This document shows, one piece after another, positions 20,150 to 31,482 of a stretch of DNA of 64,000 nt. The position numbers and the translations under genes are program-made. The stretch comes from Aralia elata (Eukaryota > Streptophyta > Magnoliopsida > Apiales > Araliaceae): positions 23,125,506 through 23,189,505 of the forward strand of contig CM068379.1 in NCBI GenBank assembly GCA_034770075.1, written 5' to 3'. How positions within the stretch are numbered: the first letter of the stretch is position 1; each line of letters begins with the position of its first letter. The notes below the pieces were generated by a model, which saw only the letters and a program-made list of their open reading frames with translations, ran no database searches and was not told the origin of the DNA.

Positions 20150-22716
20150 ATTGTGACGCCCCGAAAATCTACCTGCTAGCTTCTTTTAGCCAGGTCAGAC
20201 TTCGTGCTCACGTGTACAATCTTTATATAGTGCTATAGAAATTTTAACTTCTAATAATCAGAGTATAATGCGAAAAAGTGATAATATTATAATATTAATC
20301 ATTCACGGTTATAACATTCCCGGATAACTTGTTCTTATTACACATAAGTCATAAAAGACTTAGCAACTAAAATAGTAACATAAACAATAGATGTCTAATC
20401 TAGCACTGCTTTCTCCTCTTCAATTCCATTCATGAACCTCCTCAGTAGTCAATCATAATTGAAAATATAATAAATAGTTTTGCGAGTAACATCATCTTTA
20501 TTCCAGAATCGTATTCTTTACAATTTACTATAACACTCCAAGGTCATATTAACTATGACTTTGTCTTATGCATTAATTATGCAACTCTTCCAACACTACA
20601 GCCTTTTGAGTATTCCGTAGACTCCAATCCAATACTAAACCCTTCTTCTTAACTTCTAAACCACTTATCTTGTAATGATCACGATTTTCCTAACATTATT
20701 ATTAAGGTCAATAATTTAATTTTTTGTTATTAAATTCTTTTGTTTATTGTTATTTATTTAAGTCCTGAAATGCTTTGGATGACTGTTTGTGACTATGTGT
20801 TAATTGATGTAATAGTCCACGAGTGTACTTGTAATATTAATGGACTAGCCTAGTAAACAAGCCCAAGCAAAATTGTGCAATGGACTTATAGATGATTAAC
20901 GAAGAGGTGTTACATAAGGGCAGTCTTAATTTAGAGTCTCTCAAAGAGGTTATAGTGGAACGACCCAAAGGAATTAATCAGGCCCAATCCCGATTGCTGG
21001 GCAAGTGGACTTGAAGGCTGGGCAAGAGTGTTATAAGTTCCTTATATACCTACATAGGAGTGCTCGGGGAGCCCAATGTGAAATATGTTGTAACAGCCGA
21101 AGGCTGTATTGCCAATGTGAGGTAGTGGTTTATTATTTTAAATCTTAGCCTGATAGTACAACCAGCCGCGCTAGGCCAATGGCCTATTCCGTGTGATACG
21201 AAAACCCAGACATGCGAATGACAACCTGCCGATTGATGTAACAGAGAGTTGGTGAAGCTTTTCACCTAAGCACGCTTAACTAACGGGTATTACCGGCGTA
21301 TATTGGTCCTACCCACTGGGTAATAACCAGCGACTGGGTAAAGGTTTCTCTATAAATAGAGACCCTGTTCTCTTGGGAAAGTTTGCTGAGTTTATGCAAT
21401 ACTGATATAAGAGAGATATTGTGAGCTGAGAGGTAAGAGTAACCTTGGGAGAAATTCTTGCCATTTGGAGAGGCGAGTGGAATCCGAAAGCTAGGGAATT
21501 AGATATTGAAGCTCCGAAGAGGTGAGACTTCCTTTCTATTTCAAGCATTTATTTTACCTTGTCTAGTTAAATTCCCTTCTGATTGAGTCAGTAGGTGTCG
21601 AGTCGAGTATGATAAGTTATAATGGGGGATGAACGTTAATCCCTAAGTCGTAGAGTGCAATGTAGGCACTGCATAGATATATGACGGGGTAGTGACTCAA
21701 CCCCGAGTTATATTGATGACCCTATCCTTATCACTTAGCAATATCAGAAGGACCAAAGTTGCCCGATGAGGTTCGTCGCCTCACCCTGGACTCTTGGACC
21801 TAAGCAACTGGGTTAGGTACCGGTGGTTACCCGACCCCAAACTGTAGAATTGTTCCTATAGCAGGATCTATTATCAAACCCGAAGGCATTAGCCTTTGAT
21901 TCCGATGGGTTTAGTTCAATATTAGAAACCGAAGGCCCTAGCCATTTCGCTGTGAGGGCTTGGTTCAGTCCAAAAGCGATTGTGATATAGACGAACCAAT
22001 AGGTTGTTTCCCAAACCCAAACTCTCAATCCCCGAAGAGGGACTTTAGTCCGCCATTCGACCCTGAAGCCGAAAGGTTTCCCTAAGGAGAACCCAAAGTC
22101 AAATCACTGGAGGTGACGGGTTATCCGACCCCGAACCCGAACCCGAACCTTGACTATTTCTCTGAAGTCCTTAAGTGAGTCAAGCATTAGTTCACCCGAT
22201 CCCGAAGTGGTTTCCGAACCACGAGAGATCCCAAACTACAAGAGGTTTCTAGGGGAGAAATCCGTAGTCGAACCCGAAGGTACGGATAGTTGCTAAAGGT
22301 CCAGCTCAGTGCTGAACCCAAAGCAGAATCTCTATTTACCAGTAAGGCTCGGACCTGACTTTTAAAGTCATAACTCTGAAGCCAAAATCTTAGAATGACG
22401 TTGAGGCCCAAACGTTTGACTTCCTGAAGCCAAATGCCAGATACATCTAATACCAAAGAGGACCTTGACGTACGGGCGGTCCCCGAACCACGAGAAGTTC
22501 ATGAAGGGGAGCCGAAGCCAACATTTTATCGGCAGAGGGTTGGTCAGATCCAAAAGTATATCCCTAGTCAATCATGGGACTTCAGAAGCAAGTCGTGGAA
22601 TATAGCGGGTGGTCGCAGAGTTCCTCCACTGATCCGAAGTGACTCTATCGATAGTATCAAGGTCCTACAGATTCGTAGGAGTGGCTTGTCAGACCTCAGG
22701 TAGGTAAGGGGAGTTC

Positions 22717-24538
22717 TGAAAGTAGTATGCACACAAGCAAATTATATTTGATATGATGTAGCATATACTTTATAATCTTATTCATTTATTAATAAAAGAA
22801 TTGATTTTCTTAAAAAGGCATTTTACATTATCTACATAGTGTTGTTATATTAAATATGATAAACTCACAGTTTTGAGCAATGCTTTTAGAATCATGATGG
22901 TGATCATGCTAATGAGATCTAAATTCTAGATAGCTCACAAACTAAAATTGTTCCTAATCGTTGGATTACTAAATTAGGGAATAGTGAATCCGGATAGATT
23001 AGTACATATGTTGCTTGCTCTTAGGAAGAGGATGATTGATCTCATAATCATTTATGTGGAGACACTAAAGCAAGTATGTAGGTGCTTATTGGAGAATAAG
23101 TTCACTGAACGTGGCTCGCTAAGGAATACCTAATGGAGTTTTACTCGCATGTCAATAGGAATTCCTCTAGTGATAGTAGTACAAGTGATCCTTGGACTTG
23201 AGATCATCATAGTATCTTGTGTATGATGAGTTATACTTTGACATGTCCCTTAAGACCTTTGGGGTATATCAAAGGGTATGATTGGGTATAATAAGTTGTA
23301 CATGGAGATAGGTGAATGATCAACAAAGAATCTACCACGTCTAGTAAAAGATGTGAATGTCCTATGTGATTCGATAAATGACAACTCAGTAGTCCTTGGC
23401 CAAGGCAAAATAAAATTAGAAAGGAGTTTCTAATTTGCATTAATCAGAGTTGTGCATTTGGGAATCGAAATACATATAATTAAATAAAATAAGACTTGAC
23501 AGTAAATCCATGTCTTATATTTAATTGGGACATTGTATGGTAGAAGGATTGAATTGTACGGTAACTATTTACTCAAAGGTTCTTTTGTGATTGATGTTGA
23601 AATCTATATTATCTGGAAAGTCGTTAATCGCTAAGGGGGCTTACCCTTATTGTAGAATAAATATTATTTATTTAAATGAATTAAATAATTTAATTTATTT
23701 ATTTAAATAAGATTAGAATTGTTCTAATTAATTTATTCACAACCGGTTTAATATGGAGAACCTAAAGGGTCACACCGCAAAAGGAAAATATTTATTTAAG
23801 AAGTAAACGTCATAATTGTAATAATAAGTTAAGAGTATTTAATTTAGTCTATGGAGATAGAATAAATTAAATAGCTTAATATTTATTATTTAATATTTTA
23901 AAAATATTAAATATAAATTAATAAGAGAAGTCTTATTATTATTATTACTATTACTATTATTTAATTCCTAATAGGGATTGGGAATTAATTAATAGAAGTA
24001 CTCTCCCATGAATTCCTAATTGGATTAGGAGCATAATTAATTAAAGGAGTTTAATTATAATAGAAACCCTAAATCCTAAATAGTTTAGGGAAGGGTTATT
24101 CCTACATCTATAAATAAGAGGAGTCTTATCATAGATTAGGGTTACACACTCTTGCATTAGATTGTGGAGAGTACTTACAATTTCTATAGAGATAGAAACT
24201 AGGGTTTTGCCAAATACCCAACTTCTTGAATACTTGTTCTTCCTTGGTGGATCACCTCTAGAGGCCAAACACTTGGGTGGCTAACGTTGATCAAAGGAAG
24301 GAATCACACTGTAGCATTCAAGGAGAACACGAAGGACTAGGAGTTAAACTTGTACCCGAGGAAGCTTTGTTCTACGAGGGTATAATTCTTATTCTCTTTC
24401 TCTTTCGTTTATATCGTTAATTGAGCACATTGATTGATCATGGTGATGGTTTGTATAAAATTTTAAAATCCGTTTTATCGCGCTTTCGCTATATTTATGT
24501 AATTTGATTGCATACTCGCGTTATATACAAGCCTAACA
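22717..24538 (+). repeat. Solo LTR of the D/F copia family
   Basis: It runs from TGAAAGTAGTATGCACAC to GCCTAACA, about 1822 bp, aligned along its length with the LTRs of D (45063, 52281) and F (58481). Perfect target duplication AGTTC on both sides (22712-22716 and 24539-24543). TATA box TATAAATA at 24109-24116. The element interior was lost by LTR-LTR recombination. Confidence 0.93.
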
Positions 24539-25258
24539 AGTTCAATGGAGTTCATAAGCACCCTTTAAGTGAGTCTATCCTATTTGTTGATAATGCATAG
24601 CTATGACTGATCAGAGTGCATAATTATGATCACTGTAGGATACTCGCATAACAGAATTATTGAGTAAATTTGTATAAGTAGCAAATCAGGCAAGTATCTA
24701 AACCTTAAGCACTACTTTTATTTTGTGCAGACAGGTATATATTATGCAAGTTCTTAATCCTATACTTCGCACATATTGTAATTTTTTGAATCCCACGTTA
24801 CTTATTGCAAGTTTTCCCGACCTCGAGATTATAACTATTGCAAGTTCCTGACTATCTTTACAGTCTGCTATCATATCTTGTGCAAGTTCCTATTACATGT
24901 TACAAAATTCTCGAATTAAGCTCGAGTCCTATTTCTCAAGCCTGTGATAGGTGGTTTAATTGCTTTAAGATTATTCCACATCAAAATCACTGTTTTTCGC
25001 ACTCAGTACGTTTGCTACCATTGTATTGGTGAACAGAGTTCATATTTCAATTCTGATATTCATGAACTATTCAAGAGAGGTCTAAGCCATTGTTTGGTTA
25101 GACACATACATGTTTAGTAAATTTAAAAGTTATCGCAAACCCATAGTTGGGTGTGGATTCTTGGACTGAGATGAATAACCCCATGATGGAGAGTAACCTA
25201 AGTATCTAAAAGATGGTACACGAGATGGAGTTAAATGGTATGCATATTCATAGGGTAC

Positions 25259-27337
25259 TGATGAGTGTGTTTTATACACATAATTTGGGCACCTTTGACC
25301 TTGGTATTTTGTTAGCTTTTGGGAATTTTATATGGTTTTTAGCTATTTTTATCGTATTTCTAGATAATTTAGTTTTAAGTTATTTTTACATGTTTTATGT
25401 TGCTTTGATGTATTTTCATTATGTTTGTAAGAATTGAAATAAAGACCGCTCAAATCGTTGTTCGTAATGACTCAATGTCCGTGCTTGGACGTCCGTGCCC
25501 GAATGGTAGTATAATGGAAATTAGTGTTTGGCGACGCTCGGTGTTTAATTTGATGAAATTTGGAAGTCGAGCGTGCACGGCGTTCGGCGTTGGCTAAGCC
25601 ACGAGGGCAAGCCCGTGCTTGAATATCCGTGCCCGAATGGTATTTATGGCGAAAATTAGTGTTTGGCGATGCTCGATGTGTAAGTTGATGAAATTCGGAA
25701 GTTGAGCGTGCACAGCGTTGGAAAGCGTGCACGACGTGCGGCATCGGCCAAGCCACGGGTGCGGGGGGGGGGGGGGGGGGGGGGGTCTCGGCAGCACTCG
25801 TCAGGCAGGCGCGGGGCACAGGCGCACGGGCGCTGGGCACAGGCGCGCGCTGGGGCCTCGGCAGGCGGGTGGCTAGGGCGTGGGCGCGCTGGGGCCTCGG
25901 CAGTCAGCGTGCGGGCGAGCGGCAGCCAGCGTGTGCCAACCAGGCCTTGGGCGCACGCGCGCCAGGCGGCGTGCGGGCGCGCCAAACCTCTTGAGTGTGA
26001 TTCCAGCTAGCCTTTTGATGCGATCTGAGAGGATTTTTGACCTATAATCTGATTTTTGCTAGGGTTTCCATGGAGGTACTATATAATATCTCATTGGGGC
26101 TTCATATTTGACATCTAGGGATTGGGAGGCCACACTAAAACATTAATTTGAGAGCAAAAGTGCTGCAATACAAGGAAAAACTCAGCACAAGCCAAAGAAC
26201 CTAGAAGGAAAGGATTGTCAAAGAGATATCTAAACCTTGGGAGGCTACACATATATCATCAAGTAGAGCTAGAGGGCTACAATTCAAGGAAATTTCCAGC
26301 AACAAACTAAGGAGCAAAACGAGAAAAGAATGCCAAATGAAGAGGAAAAGCCAGAGTTTGCCATCAACCAAGCAAGCAACATAAGAATATCTTCATAATG
26401 GGTTTTATCATCTCTTGCTTTCCTTTGAATTTGTATTTCTATTTCATGATGTACACCATGTGATTGATGTTTTGCTTAGCTACCATGAACTAGAGTTTGT
26501 ATTCTAAGATTTCGATGGAACCCAACTCATAGTTTGAATTGACTTCTCTCTCTTTGTTATTAATTACTCATTTGTGAATTGAATATCATAATTTATGCTT
26601 CATTTCTTAATTGCCTAGTTAGTAATTACCGTGGGAACCTATATGAACTTGACGAACAAATTATAGTGTTTAGACCTTGTTATGATATCATGCGAAAGTT
26701 AAAGATTGTTGTGGGTTATTAATTGAGATTAAGTGACGTGTGTCTTGTTGATTATCCTCCATAATAGGTAAATTGATAGTGTTTAGGATAGACATATACC
26801 TAGATACCGTGTGCAACTAATGGAGAATCTATTCTTAATGACTTCCTATGTGAAAGTTGGTAATTGAAAGGACGATTAATGAGATTTAGTGACGCGTATC
26901 TTGTAATTGTTCTTGAAATTGGTCTCTTGATAGTGTGTAGGATAGACATATACCTACATGCCGCATTAGGAAGATTCGAATTTGACCATCGACAGAGGCT
27001 TATAAGTAACTTTGATTTCTCAGTTGACAATTCTATGTTGTTAATTAATTCAAATGAGAGAGTTAGGATATTCAAATGAAGTGTTGGGGGAAATTGCAAT
27101 CTTACACTTGTTAATATTAGAGTTTAATTATCTTTTACTTGATTATTATTATCTTAGTCACTACCAACAACAAAAACATCAAATCATCATTTGTCTAATT
27201 AAAATCGAGACGATATATAGTTGGTACTTGGGATACACTAGAACAATTCCATGTGGGTTCGACAACTCTCTTATCACTTTATTACTTGTTGATTGTGTAT
27301 ACTTGCGCGTATTTTTCGGTTGCGAAATCGACCAACA
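25259..27337 (+). mobile_element. Solo LTR H1, 2079 bp
   Basis: It starts TGATGAGTGTGTTTTATACA and ends ATCGACCAACA, flanked by a perfect GGTAC duplication (25254-25258 and 27338-27342). Both ends match H2 (54274-56063, opposite strand). Part 25480-25990 is strikingly GC-rich. It holds a direct duplication (about 25487-25610 and 25618-25745, sharing GTGCCCGAATGGTA and TTAGTGTTTGGCGA), a 23-G run, and CCTCGGCAGGC/GGCGCACGGGCGC repeats. Reading frames on both strands there are compositional. The end GGGTTCGACAACTC...TATACTTGCGCGTA is typical of Athila-like or related LTRs, but no interior confirms this. Confidence 0.85.
25763..25785 (+). repeat. Homopolymer run of 23 G
   Basis: An uninterrupted G run inside GC-rich H1 sequence. 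It could form G-quadruplex on the plus strand. Its exact length may be a sequencing or assembly estimate. Confidence 0.9.
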
Positions 27338-28391
27338 GGTACAAAAGCCTGATCCCCTTGCATACATATTCTATAGTTGGCAACCTAAGGGGGGCCGGTC
27401 AAGGTGACCGATGCCTCACGTGTATGTTCATAGTCTATTTGAATGTTTGTAGTTAATAATCAATCTTCATTCATTTACTGATCATTGATTATCTCGTTCT
27501 TGTTATTCACTTTGTTGAATTCGTTACAATTATTCTTACTATGGAATCAATTGAAATTCTTTATCTTCATTCATGATATACCCCTTGTTCGTTTAACTTG
27601 CTGAGCAAACTTGTTGCTCACCCTTGCTATATCATGAAAACATTACAGTTAAGCCCGAGTGCTCGAGCAGAGAGAAGGGCAAGGAGAAGATGAAGTTCTA
27701 GGCTTCGGATGGGCGCGTCATCTGTTTTAATGTATTTTCATAGACTTCGGATTATGTAACATGAACGATAGTAGTTATTTTTGTTGCTTCGTGATGTCTA
27801 GTTAAGGTTATAGTCCTTGGGACTCAATTGTAAACCTTTTGAATGATCAATATATGATTGTTTATTCCGTATTTTGATATCATGTGTTGATTAAAGGTGG
27901 TTGGATGTTGCTTATCGTGAACACCAAATTCGAGGTGTTAATACCTAAATTTGGGGGTGTCACATATTTATCCTAGACTTTCAGTATTAGCAACCAGTCA
28001 GTTCTCAGGAAAGAAGGGGCTTTCCGTTAAAACGGCGCACAATTATATGACCTAACCCCTTTCCTCGTCAAAACTTTCTAGACATCGCCAATAATGTTAA
28101 TCTAACATAGTTAAATGACTTCAACATCTACGAACTTAAATATAAAGTACACAATACATTTTCATTCCTATTACATCAAAAGAAGACAATAATAATTATA
28201 TCTTTCTTGACTTAACTACTCTTCTTTAACTTTATCTTTTACTGTCAGACTCCTCTTGGTAATACTTCCTTAGCTGTAAATGTAAATAATATTTACAAGG
28301 ATGAGCATAAAATAGCCCAGCAAGTTTAAAAATACAAACACAATGTGTTTTGAGTTAAAGGGATAAAATTCACGATTTTGCCTAATTGAGG

Positions 28392-28462
28392 GTTGATATC
28401 CTCTATTGATTCATATCAACTAGAAAACTGAGGGTTGATATCCTCTATTGATTCGTATCAAT
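28392..28462. repeat. Duplicated hairpin module in the element E LTR
   Basis: GAGGGTTGATATCCTCTATT followed by GATTC(A/G)TATCAA occurs twice, 42 bp apart. Arms GTTGATA and TATCAAC are complementary. The same pair recurs in the other LTR near 56195-56270. Confidence 0.75.
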
Positions 28463-29078
28463 CATTTTTGTCAGTCATAAAGACTTAGAAATATGTTTGG
28501 TTTGGATATTTTGAAGGGGATTGGCCTTGCTCAATATTCTAAGTGTATGCATATCATCCTACTCATGCCCACTGCACGTTATGTCGAGATTTACTAGACA
28601 TATATACGACCCTTAAAGGGGTAATTCATCTCAGTTTTGGAAGTCTTAGCAAAACAATTTGGTTCGACACAACAATTCATGCTTTCACTAAGCAACAACA
28701 ATTCCATATAAATAACAGTTCATTTCTTAAGTTATGCTGAATCAAGAAGCAATAACTTCACAATAATTAATAACATATTTGTCTGTAATTTGAATCCATA
28801 ACGAAAGAGAAAGAAAGTTTAAAAGAACTTGCATAACGTAGAAACTTTGTTCAATATCAAATTAAACAAGAGATGCTGAATCAAGAAGCAAGAACTTCAC
28901 AATAATTGATAGTAAGATATAAAAGACTTGTATAAAGGTAACAAGGTTTGGAGACTTGCCTCGTATATCTTTTACAGTTGATATAACGTCTAAACGTTCG
29001 TTGTAAATCCTATACGATTATCGGCGTACATAACTAGTTAAACGTTTAACAATTAACTCTTTTAAGTTTTTATTTCGG

Positions 29079-29500
29079 TTATTATAACCGCTTATAAATA
29101 AGACTCCTTCTAATATACATGAAATAATTTCAGCATTATAACTGCTTATAAAGTGAATATTTTTAACTATATTTAAAATAAATTGAGCATTATAACTGCT
29201 TGCAAAATGAATATTCGTTTACTATGTTTGAAATAAATCGGGCATTATAACTGTTTATAAAATGAATATTCGGCTATTATATTTGAGATAATTTCAACAT
29301 TATAACTGCTTATAAAATGAATATTCTTACTAAATACTTGAAGAAAATCGGATATAGTAACTGCTTATAAAAGTATATTTTCAACTTTATAAGAGAAATA
29401 AATCGGACATTATAACTGCTTGTAAATAGGACTTTTGTACTATATACTTAAAATAATTTGGGCATTATAACTGCTTATAAAAGTATATTTTTACTAAATA
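29079..29500. repeat. Imperfect tandem repeat of 53-64 bp, about eight copies
   Basis: Each unit contains CATTATAACTGCTTATAAA or a near variant, followed by an AT-rich spacer with AAATAAATCGG or AATATTC. Copies start near 29079, 29134, 29190, 29242, 29299, 29352, 29408 and 29462. Confidence 0.8.
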
Positions 29501-29694
29501 TATAAAGAAGAATGAAAATAATAACCACTAGAGTAATACCTCTTATAGTTGCTAGCTTTACTTCCAATCGCGTAGTGCTTCAATACTTCGAAAGTAAGTT
29601 TTATCTCACAATATCTCTCAGAATATAAATATAGAGTTTTTTTGCTCTTGAACTGCTCTTGAAAAATGGTAAGGAATGAATGAACTTAGCTTCC

Positions 29695-29702
29695 TATTTA
29701 TA
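29695..29702 (-). promoter_or_regulatory. TATA box of the element E LTR
   Basis: TATAAATA on the minus strand in CCTATAAATAGGAA, the same context as in the element A LTR. Confidence 0.55.
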
Positions 29703-30315
29703 GGAAAACATAGTTTCGCTAATTGCACGGTAGGAGCTCGGCTTATTACACTTTAGTACTTGATTAATTACACTTTAGTACCTAGCTTGGTCGGCTTATT
29801 ACACTTTAATACCTAATTAATTACACTTTAGTACCTAGCGTGTGCCAAGCATGTGCCAGCGTGTGCCAAGCGTAAGCGCGACAAAGCACTATATCAGTTT
29901 AAACACGACAAAGCACTAAATTAGTTTAAGCACTACAAAGCAGCTTTTTGTAAATATACCGAGAAGCTTGTCGGTGAAAATATTTTAAGCTTGACGTTTT
30001 TTTTAAGCATGACGTTTTTTCGGAGAAAATTTTTATTTGACCTAATTCATCGTTTACATAATAAAATCATAAAACACCTACTTCGAAATATCATTTCGAT
30101 CTTTATTAAGCACATATGTTACAAAATTCGAATCTCATTAGGGTTTAAGGTTTTAAACTTCTCGATACCTAGTTTTAGGTTATACGTTCTAATTCTAAAC
30201 GTATACGATCGTGTTCGTATTAGGTTTTCAAAGATTACCTGAACAGTCGTTCATTAGGTATTTCTAGAGTTTTCATTCTTAACCCAATTAAGACGATATT
30301 TATAATTTTGATAAT

Positions 30316-30450
30316 ATTTCGGGGTATTACATTCACCCCAACTTATAAGAATTTCGTTCTCGAAATTATAGTCTAATTATTTATAAGTTTAATAAATATT
30401 CGGGATATTATATTCTCCCCTCCTTATAAGAATTTCGCCCTCGAAATTAA
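30316..30450. repeat. Duplicated LTR-end plus polypurine-tract segment
   Basis: The block AATATTTCGGGGTATTACAT ... CTTATAAGAATTTCG ... CTCGAAATTA at 30316-30372 recurs at 30396-30450. The outer copy reads TTCACCCCAACTT and the inner TTCTCCCCTCCTT, so the inner copy has the better polypurine tract (AAGGAGGGGAGAA on the minus strand). Confidence 0.8.
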
Positions 30451-31370
30451 TAACTTAAAATTTGTTATAAGGGTACTTCTTTCTATCCCATGTTCTATGT
30501 AATTTATACATATAAATCACATAAGCATATTTAAATTTAGAGGACTCAGAATAAAAATGTTAAGTCATTGAATCCGTGCGCTTACTGCCTAGACCAAGTG
30601 CGTAACTTATTTCATATAATATAAGTTCAAGAACTCGCCACATTGAGAAATGAGTTCGCCACTTTGATATGAGTTCCACAAAGAAACGTACTATATTTTA
30701 TGGTTTAATGAACTTGCCATATACTATGGGTCATTAACTTATCATATATGTGTTTAAAAAAAATTATACAGAATTTTAATTTCTATAAATGTTCCATCAT
30801 TTATAACCTCTATCTATCCAAAATTCACAGTACCAACATCAAAGATTGTTCCCAGATCTAAGGGCCAGAACTTTCAACATGCCAAATACCCTCATTTAGA
30901 TTCATAGGTTTATGTATAATGGACATTTCTTTCATATTAACAATTCGTATACAATTATTCAATCACATAACAATCTACTATATATGGCTCTCAAATATAT
31001 ATGATGATATCCAACTCAACTTGCCTATATTTACAAGACACTATAAAACTACTACATTCATACTAGTACATCCCTTCCTTATTTTCTCTAACTTCTTCTT
31101 CTTCACCTTTAGTTCTTCTTTTAATCCTCGTTTTATTCAAGTTTATCGTCTCTAGACATTCTACTAAAGATTTTTACTTGTTTAGTATTATAATGAAGCA
31201 ATTTTACACAATATATATATATATATAACCTTTAAGGTTTATTTTTCTATTGTTACTTGTTTTAAGAACTCTTTTATGAGTACGTCTAAACAATAAGGTT
31301 TACTTCTTTAAAGACTATATCCTAAGGCACTCCTACCCTAGAGCTATAGTCGACAACTCTGATACCATCC
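30332..31370 (-). other. Non-coding interior of element E
   Basis: About 1 kb between the LTRs. It holds polypurine tracts at its left end and a primer site at its right end. No frame resembles gag or pol; the short frames lack retroelement motifs. This is what a large non-autonomous derivative would look like. Confidence 0.75.
31355..31367 (-). other. Primer-binding site of element E (initiator Met-tRNA)
   Basis: Minus strand TGGTATCAGAGTT, three bases from the LTR end. Same primer type as element A. Confidence 0.8.
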
Positions 31371-31482
31371 TATAACGCCCCGAAAATCCACCTACTAGCT
31401 TCTTTTAGCCAGGTTAGACTTCGTGCTCACGTGTACAACCTTTACATAGTGCTATAGAAATTTTAACTTCTAATAATCACAG

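Larger units (their letters stand above)
17140..20151 (+). mobile_element. Element J: 5' part of a Tat/Ogre-like Ty3/gypsy element
   Basis: Plus-strand order is LTR-like sequence with a TATA box, a TTTGGCGACTC-type primer site, gag, a zinc-knuckle-like end, aspartic protease and the pre-RT linker. It stops abruptly at 20151, where the LTR of element E begins, so E is inserted in J and the remaining pol should lie beyond E, outside this window. The coding region is degraded. The left LTR boundary is not defined. Confidence 0.75.
20671..27964 (+). mobile_element. Solo LTR G, about 3.4 kb, split by two further solo LTRs
   Basis: It begins TGTAATGATCACG and ends GGGGGTGTCACA, with flanks TATCT (20666-20670) and TATTT (27965-27969), a target duplication with one change. 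The uninterrupted version of the site is seen near 44962 in the other E LTR. After removing the nested solo LTRs and their duplications, about 3.4 kb remain. No gag, pol or primer site was found, so it is best read as a solo LTR, probably of chromovirus type. The region 22020-22700 is rich in CCCGAACC/CCGAAG repeats. Short frames here are not genes. Confidence 0.75.
20152..30331 (-). repeat. 3' LTR of element E, interrupted by solo LTR G
   Basis: The LTR parts are 20152-20670 and 27970-30331. They match 31371-31482, 44563-45062, 54074-54268 and 56069-56426 of the other LTR (by eye). It starts TGTGACGCCCCG and ends CGGGGTATTACA on the plus strand. It contains a duplicated hairpin module (28392-28462), an eightfold tandem repeat (29079-29500), a minus-strand TATA box, and short TTACACTTTAGTACC tandem units near 29745-29845. 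Confidence 0.85.

Noticed and set aside
21050..22703. Several 60-90 codon frames in solo LTR G
   Set aside because: They come from CCCGAA-type low-complexity sequence. No homology to any protein that I recognise.
25472..26010. Overlapping Arg/Ala/Pro-rich frames on both strands
   Set aside because: They follow from GC-rich, repetitive sequence around a poly-G run in a solo LTR. No domain, and frames are open on both strands.
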